Part shown: positions 59,362 to 64,000 of the stretch, piece by piece
How the letters are laid out: every line of letters starts with the position of its first letter
How positions within the stretch are numbered: position 1 is the first letter of the stretch
Assembly (NCBI RefSeq): GCF_027941915.1
Contig: NZ_CP116009.1
Coordinates: forward strand, 1,178,001-1,242,000
Source: Ramlibacter tataouinensis
GTDB taxonomy: Bacteria > Pseudomonadota > Gammaproteobacteria > Burkholderiales > Burkholderiaceae_C
Length of the DNA: 64,000 nt
Reading direction: 5' to 3'
Program-made: the position numbers and the translations under genes
The notes under the pieces: generated by a model
Told to the model about the DNA's origin: nothing
Database searches by the model: none
What the model saw: the letters and a program-made list of their open reading frames with translations, nothing else

Positions 59362-61220
59362 GACGCGTTGCCGTAGATCAGTTCGAGCTCGCGCGCGAAC
59401 TTCTTGTTGATGAGGCCGCGGCGCACCTTCTGCGTCGCCGTCAGCTCGCCGTCGTCGTGGTCCAGTTCCTTCTCGAGCAGGACGAACTTGCGCACGTTCT
59501 CGACCCGGGCGAAGCGCGAGTTCACTTCGTCGACCGCCTGCTGGATCAGCTGCCTGACCTCGTCCATCTGCGTCAGCGACTTGAAGGTCGTGTAGGGCAG
59601 GTTGCGGTCGGCGGCCCAGCGGCCGACCGTGTCGAAGTCGATCTGGATCAGCCCGCCCAGGAACTTCTTGCCCTCGCCCACCACGATCGCCTCGCGGATG
59701 TAGGGGCTGTCCTTGAGCGCGTTCTCGATCTCCGACGGCGCGATGTTCTTGCCGCCGGCGGTGATGATGATGGCCTTCTTGCGGTCGACCACCGCGATCT
59801 CGTCGCCGCCGCGCACTTCCACGATGTCGCCGGTGGCCAGCCAGCCGTCGGCGGCCAGGATGTCGGCGGTGCCCTTGTCGTCGAACAGGTAGCCGCGGAA
59901 CACGCCGGGCGAGCGCACGAAGATCTCGCCGTCCTCGCCCAGCCGCCATTCGGTACCCGGCATCGCCGGGCCGCAGCTGCCGGCGATGAACGGGCGCCCC
60001 GGCACCTGCACGAAGCCGAGCCCGCCCGCTTCGGTCAGGCCGTAGCCCTGGCCGACCGGCACGCCGATGATGTCGAAGAACTTCAGCGTCTCGGGTGACA
60101 CCGAGGCGCCGCCGCACATGCGCGTGTGGGTGCGGTTCAGCCCCATGTGGCGCTGCATGTTGCGGAATAGCAGCAGCCACCAGAAGGCGAACTCGACCCG
60201 GTCCTGCCAGCGCACCAGCCGCCCGTGCTCGGCGCGGCGGTCCGACAGCACGCGGCCGCGCTTCATGCCGGCGCGGTAGATCGCGCGCTGCACGCGGCCG
60301 CTGTCCTTCATGCGGAACTCGAAGCCCTGCTGCAGCTTCTCCCAGATCCGCGGCACGCCCAGGAAGAAGGTGGGCGCGATCTCCCGGATGTTGGTGGCCA
60401 CCGTGTCGATCGACTCGGCGAAGTTGACGATGCCGCCGGTCAGCAGGTGCAGCACCGTCGAATAGCCGCGCTCGGCCACGTGGCACAGCGGCAGGTAGCA
60501 CACCGACTCGAAGCGCCGGCCGACCATGCCGCGGCTGACGGCATAGGCGTACGCGCCGTAGACGAAGTTGCGGTGCGTCAGCATCGCGCCCTTCGGCGGC
60601 CCCGTGGTGCCGGAGGTGTAGACGAGGATGTTGGTGTCGTCCGGCACCAGGCTGTCGATGCTGTCGTCGAGCCGGCGCACGGCCTGCGGATCCTCGGCCG
60701 CCAGCCGGTCGCCCAGCTCCAGCAGGTGCTCGAAGGCATGGGGGCGCCCCGGCTCGTAGCGGCGCAAGCCCTTCATGTCCACGCAGAAGATGTGTTCCAG
60801 GTGCGGCAAGCCATTCCCGTTGGCCATGGCGTCGAGCACCTTGTCGGTCTGCTCCTGGTCGCCGGTGATCGCGACCTTGGCCTGGCAGTGGCCGGCGATG
60901 TACTGGACCTCGGGCCAGGGGTTGGTCGGGTAGATGCCGACCACCTGCACGCCGATCATCTGCGCGCCCAGGTCGGCGTAGAACCACTCGGGCACGTCCT
61001 CCGAGGCGATGATCAGGCGGTCGCCGCGCTGCAGGCCCAGGCTCATGAGCCCGAGCGCCGCGCGCCGGGCCGACTGGTAGTAGTCGTTCCAGCTGCGGCC
61101 GCGCCAGACGCCCTGCACCTTCTCGCGCAGCGCCACCTGGCCGCCGCGCTCCTGGGCGCGCAGGCGCAGCAGCCCGGGCAGCGTGGCGTCGCCGATGATC
61201 AGGCGATCGTGGTCAAGCAT
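59358..61220 (-). CDS. AMP-forming acyl-CoA synthetase (long-chain/aryl acid CoA ligase)
   Basis: 620 aa, the FadD15/ACSL-like type. P-loop VYTSGTTGPPKGAMLTHRNF; motif YGLTEAGGLGF; DGWLATGDIVEV; and the C-terminal VRRGLINKKFARELELIY with the acyl-activating Lys region (ELTATQKVRR). It activates a carboxylic acid with ATP and CoA in the cytoplasm. It is embedded between livG and livH and coupled to both by overlaps (8 and 4 bases), so the imported compound is almost certainly the acid it activates. Confidence 0.9.
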   Translation of the reverse strand: MLDHDRLIIGDATLPGLLRLRAQERGGQVALREKVQGVWRGRSWNDYYQSARRAALGLMSLGLQRGDRLIIASEDVPEWFYADLGAQMIGVQVVGIYPTNPWPEVQYIAGHCQAKVAITGDQEQTDKVLDAMANGNGLPHLEHIFCVDMKGLRRYEPGRPHAFEHLLELGDRLAAEDPQAVRRLDDSIDSLVPDDTNILVYTSGTTGPPKGAMLTHRNFVYGAYAYAVSRGMVGRRFESVCYLPLCHVAERGYSTVLHLLTGGIVNFAESIDTVATNIREIAPTFFLGVPRIWEKLQQGFEFRMKDSGRVQRAIYRAGMKRGRVLSDRRAEHGRLVRWQDRVEFAFWWLLLFRNMQRHMGLNRTHTRMCGGASVSPETLKFFDIIGVPVGQGYGLTEAGGLGFVQVPGRPFIAGSCGPAMPGTEWRLGEDGEIFVRSPGVFRGYLFDDKGTADILAADGWLATGDIVEVRGGDEIAVVDRKKAIIITAGGKNIAPSEIENALKDSPYIREAIVVGEGKKFLGGLIQIDFDTVGRWAADRNLPYTTFKSLTQMDEVRQLIQQAVDEVNSRFARVENVRKFVLLEKELDHDDGELTATQKVRRGLINKKFARELELIYGNAS

Positions 61221-62103
61221 GGCCGCCCTCCTCGCCCAGGTAGGCCGCCAGCACGGCCGGGTTGGCCGCCACTTCGGCGGGCGTGCCCTCGGCGATCAGG
61301 CAGCCGAAGTCCAGCACATAGACACGGTCCGACAGGTCCATCACCACTTGCATGTCGTGTTCGATCATCAGCACCGCGATCCCGAACTCGTCGCGGATGT
61401 CCAGGGTGAAGCGGGCGATGTCCTCCTTCTCCTCGCGGTTCATGCCCGCGACGATCTCGTCGAGCAGCAGCAGGCTGGGCTCGCAGGCCAGCGCCCGCCC
61501 CAGCTCCACCCGCTTTTGCTGGCCGTAGGCCAGCTGGCTGACCGGCTTGTCGCGCAGCTCCTCGATCTCGAGGAACTCGATGATCTGCTCGACCTTCTCG
61601 CGCGCGGCGATCTCCTCGCGCCGCGGGCGGCCCCAGAACGCGAGCGACTCCAGCACCGAATACCGGAAGTGGATGTGCCGGCCCACCAGCAGGTTCTCCA
61701 CCACCGTGCCATGGCGGAACAGCGCCAGGTTCTGGAAGGTGCGGCCGATGCCCAGGCGGGCGAACTGCGAGGACTTCAGCCGCGCGGTGTCCTGGCCCTG
61801 GAACAGGATCTGGCCTTCGGACGGCGGCAGCACGCCGCTCACCAGGTTGAAGGTGGTGGTCTTGCCGGCGCCGTTGGGTCCGATCAGGCTGACGATCTCG
61901 CCCGGCATGACCTTCAGGCTCACGTCATTGACGGCCTTGACGCCGCCGAAGCGCTTGGAGATGCGGCGCGCCTCCAGCACGGGCACCGGCTGGCCGGCGG
62001 CACTGGCGGCGGGGTGGCTGGCGGCGCCGGGCGCCGGGTGCTGCTGCGGCGAAGCCGCCGCCCGCTGGGCGTCGAGCACGGGAGGGGTGGTCGCCAGGCT
62101 CAT
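61213..62103 (-). CDS. livG: LivG-type ABC ATPase
   Basis: 296 aa from ATG 62103, preceded by AAGAGGTGG and overlapping the livF stop (ATGA); a GTG at 62112 is possible. About 45 extra Ala/Pro-rich residues precede the ABC domain, longer than usual. Walker A GPNGAGKTT, signature region LAYGQQKRVELGRAL, Walker B LLLLDEIVAGMN, and the LivG C-terminal LDFGCLIAEGTPAEV. Confidence 0.92.
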   Translation of the reverse strand: MSLATTPPVLDAQRAAASPQQHPAPGAASHPAASAAGQPVPVLEARRISKRFGGVKAVNDVSLKVMPGEIVSLIGPNGAGKTTTFNLVSGVLPPSEGQILFQGQDTARLKSSQFARLGIGRTFQNLALFRHGTVVENLLVGRHIHFRYSVLESLAFWGRPRREEIAAREKVEQIIEFLEIEELRDKPVSQLAYGQQKRVELGRALACEPSLLLLDEIVAGMNREEKEDIARFTLDIRDEFGIAVLMIEHDMQVVMDLSDRVYVLDFGCLIAEGTPAEVAANPAVLAAYLGEEGGHA

Positions 62104-62930
62104 GACAGCCACCTCTTGCGGCGCTTGTAATGCTTCACGTCTTTCATGTTGGTGCGCCCCTGCTGGGAGCTCAGGCCCAGATAGAACTCGCGCACGTCGG
62201 CGTTGCGGCGCAGCTGCTCGCTGGTGCCGTCCAGCACCACGCGGCCGTTCTCCATGATGTAGGCGTAGTCGGCAATGGCCAGCGCGCGGCTGGCGTTCTG
62301 TTCGACCAGCAGGATGGTCAGCCCGGTGGTGTCGCGCAGCTTCTGGATGGTGCGGAAGATCTCGGTGACGATCAGCGGCGCCAGCCCCAGCGAAGGTTCG
62401 TCCAGTGCCAGGATCTTCGGCTGGCTCATGAGCGCGCGGCCGATGGCCACCATCTGCTGCTCGCCGCCCGACAGGTAGCCGGCGGTGGTCTGGCGCAGGT
62501 CCTTCAGCCGCGGGAACAGCGCGAACACCTGTTCGCGCGCCCGCGCCAGGCTGGCGGCGTCGCGCAGGTGGGCACCGGTGATCAGGTTCTCTTCCACCGT
62601 CAGCGTCTGGAACAGACGCCGGCCCTCGGGCACCTGGACCATGCCCTCGCGCACGATCGCCGGCGCGGGCGCCTTCTCCACGGCACGGCCGTTGAGCAGG
62701 ATCGTGCCCTTCTCGATCTCGCCGTCCTCGGCATCGAGGACGCCGGAAACGGCCTTGAGCACGGTGGACTTGCCGGCGCCGTTGGAGCCGAGCAGCGCCA
62801 CGATCTGCCCGGGCCGCACCTCGAGCGAGACGTCGCGTACGGCCTCGATGGCACCACCGTACACGACCTGGATGTTGTGGATCGCCAGCGCCGGGGGCGG
62901 CGCGGCGCTTGCCGTTGTCGTTGAAGTCAT
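62100..62930 (-). CDS. livF: LivF-type ABC ATPase
   Basis: 276 aa from ATG 62930. Walker A GSNGAGKST, signature LSGGEQQM, Walker B ILALDEPSLGLAP, and EQNASRALAIADYAYIMENGRVV as in LivF. A longer ORF to 63035 would run through operator copy C, so the shorter start is preferred. A 20-residue basic C-terminal tail (RTNMKDVKHYKRRKRWLS) is longer than usual. First gene of the livFG-ligase-livHM-receptor operon. Confidence 0.92.
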   Translation of the reverse strand: MTSTTTASAAPPPALAIHNIQVVYGGAIEAVRDVSLEVRPGQIVALLGSNGAGKSTVLKAVSGVLDAEDGEIEKGTILLNGRAVEKAPAPAIVREGMVQVPEGRRLFQTLTVEENLITGAHLRDAASLARAREQVFALFPRLKDLRQTTAGYLSGGEQQMVAIGRALMSQPKILALDEPSLGLAPLIVTEIFRTIQKLRDTTGLTILLVEQNASRALAIADYAYIMENGRVVLDGTSEQLRRNADVREFYLGLSSQQGRTNMKDVKHYKRRKRWLS

Positions 62931-62977
62931 GGGTTCTGGGAGCGCTGCGCGGCCCGGGCGTTGCAGCCGGCTGGCAG

Positions 62978-63003
62978 CCATTTTTAGTCCGTCGCGTCGG
63001 TCT
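62978..63003. promoter_or_regulatory. Operator copy C of the three-site regulon (livF promoter)
   Basis: Core TAGTCCGTCGCGTCGGT with flanks CCATTTT and CT, about 48-73 bases upstream of the livF start, matching copies A and B. It lies between the reductase gene end and livF, so the transporter-ligase operon has its own regulated promoter here. TTGACA (reverse strand, near 63011-63016) may belong to it. Confidence 0.78.
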
Positions 63004-63018
63004 TTGATTAATGTCAAA

Positions 63019-64000
63019 TTATGGAGTTGCGACAACCGGCACTTCTCGGGGATTTCCCGTAACAGCCGCGTCGTCAGCCTGCGTCAGCAACTCCTTGAGC
63101 GGCACCGACTCGTCGCCCAGCCGCCCGACATCCGCCCGGCAGGGTTGCGCCAGCAGGCGCTTGGCCAGCATGAAGTCCGCCGGGCGGTTGACGGCATCGA
63201 TCGCCAGCAGCCGCTCGCCGGCAAGGTAGAACGCGCTGAACGAGCGCGCGGCCGGATCACCGCGCAGCACGCAGCGGTCGTGCCCTTGCGAAAGCCCGGC
63301 CATCTGCAGCTTGAGCTCGTACTGGTCGGACCAGAACCAGGGCACGGCGCGGTTCGGCTTGGGCTTGCCACCCAGCCAGGAGGCAGCGGCGCGCGCCTGC
63401 TCCAGGGCGTTGGGCACCGACTCGATCCGCAGCTGCCGGGCGTAGATGGCGCTGAACTGCAGCGTGCAGTCGCCCGCTGCGAGGATGGCCGGGTCCCGGG
63501 TGCGCGACAGCTCGTCGACCGGAATGCCCTCGGCCTCCGCCAATCCTGCGGCGCGGGCGGCTTCGACGTTGACCAGCATGCCGAGGCCGGCCACCACCAG
63601 GTCGGACGGAATGCGCTCACCGTCGCTGCAGCGCAGGGCCTGGATCCGGCCGCCCTCGACCTCGACGCTTTCCAGCTGGACGCCGGTGCGCAGGTCGACC
63701 CCCTCGCTGCGGTGCACGTCCTGGTAGAAGCGCGACACCTGCTCGCCGGCCACCCGGGCCAGCACGCGCGGCTGCGCCTCCAGCAGCGTGACGCGGGCGC
63801 CGAGGCGGCGCGCCGAGGCCGCAACCTCCAGCCCCACGTAGCCGCCGCCGATCACCACCAGGCGCACGCCCGGGACCAGCTGGGCGCGGATGGCTTCGGC
63901 ATCGGCCATGGTGCGCAGGTAATGCAGGTTGGCGCACGGCTGGTCCGGTTCCAGCCCCGGACAGGCCAGCGGGCGCGGGCGTCCGCCCGTGCACAGCGCG
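63019..64000 (-). CDS. FAD-dependent ferredoxin reductase-type oxidoreductase, C-terminal part
   Basis: The frame is open to the right edge; the N-terminus is outside. Visible are the end of the FAD domain (TGGRPRPL, LHYLRTMADAEAIRAQL), the NAD-binding Rossmann RLVVIGGGYVGLEVAASARRLGARVTLLE, the second FAD motif ILAAGDCTLQF and the C-terminal reductase domain. This matches rhodocoxin/terpredoxin-type reductases that feed Rieske dioxygenases and P450s. No ferredoxin gene is visible in the window, so either the dioxygenase takes electrons directly or a ferredoxin lies beyond 64000. Confidence 0.87.
   Translation of the reverse strand, partial: ALCTGGRPRPLACPGLEPDQPCANLHYLRTMADAEAIRAQLVPGVRLVVIGGGYVGLEVAASARRLGARVTLLEAQPRVLARVAGEQVSRFYQDVHRSEGVDLRTGVQLESVEVEGGRIQALRCSDGERIPSDLVVAGLGMLVNVEAARAAGLAEAEGIPVDELSRTRDPAILAAGDCTLQFSAIYARQLRIESVPNALEQARAAASWLGGKPKPNRAVPWFWSDQYELKLQMAGLSQGHDRCVLRGDPAARSFSAFYLAGERLLAIDAVNRPADFMLAKRLLAQPCRADVGRLGDESVPLKELLTQADDAAVTGNPREVPVVATP

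Noticed and set aside
62931..63035. Extended livF start at 63035
   Set aside because: It would make operator copy C part of the coding sequence and adds a non-family N-terminus; ATG 62930 gives a normal LivF.

Overview
The window is GC-rich (about two thirds or more by eye) and gene-dense. It looks like a chromosomal segment of a betaproteobacterium of the order Burkholderiales, most like the Comamonadaceae (Variovorax/Ramlibacter type). The grounds are a Bug-family solute receptor, several branched-chain-amino-acid-type and NMT1-type ABC systems, abundant LysR/TetR/MarR-linked catabolic operons, FNR/Anr-like TTGAC-N4-RTCAA boxes and long GC-rich antisense ORFs. No rRNA, tRNA, CRISPR array, insertion sequence or phage gene was seen.

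Layout. 1-11.7 kb is mixed: the start of a Tat-exported protein with a PhnD-like/rhodanese fusion upstream, small VOC, PPOX and cupin proteins, a beta-lactamase-fold hydrolase, an alpha/beta hydrolase, a degenerate kinase-like membrane protein, an ATP-grasp ligase, and a small isoprenoid group (membrane protein, polyprenyl synthase, methyltransferase). 11.7-20.2 kb holds Kup with a KdpDE-type two-component system, a homodimeric-type 2-oxoacid dehydrogenase E1 with a divergent Lrp regulator, and L-aspartate dehydrogenase. 20.2-32.4 kb is one long minus-strand catabolic operon: a three-subunit molybdenum hydroxylase (CoxL/M/S-like), a CoxG-like protein, a complete NMT1-type ABC importer, a bicupin, an alpha/beta hydrolase, a flavodoxin-like protein, an in-operon LysR regulator and an RraA-fold protein, facing a divergent LysR gene.

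32.4-36.1 kb is a plus-strand operon behind a striking palindromic promoter/operator: AtzE/GatA-type amidase, PuuE/imidase-like polysaccharide-deacetylase-fold hydrolase, Bug receptor and an AtzG-like small protein. This fits uptake and two-step hydrolysis of an imide or related amide. 36.1-40.1 kb is metNIQ methionine import plus an orphan receptor-like protein and a wrecked sulfate-binding-protein gene. 40.3-49.7 kb holds an SDR, a PEBP-like protein, a MarR-dipeptide ABC transporter-M20 amidohydrolase unit, and a hemerythrin-like protein behind an FNR-type box.

49.8-64.0 kb is the most interesting part. Rieske dioxygenase alpha/beta, enoyl-CoA hydratase, a DUF2889 protein, alpha-methylacyl-CoA racemase, acyl-CoA dehydrogenase, a TetR regulator, a Liv-type ABC importer with an embedded acyl-CoA ligase, and a flavoprotein reductase lie together. 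Three near-identical 26-bp sites (core TAGTCCGNCGYGTCGGT) sit upstream of the dioxygenase, between the dehydrogenase and tetR, and upstream of livF. They define a candidate local TetR regulon for import, CoA activation, racemisation, beta-oxidation and ring hydroxylation of an unidentified, possibly 2-methyl-branched aromatic or alicyclic acid.
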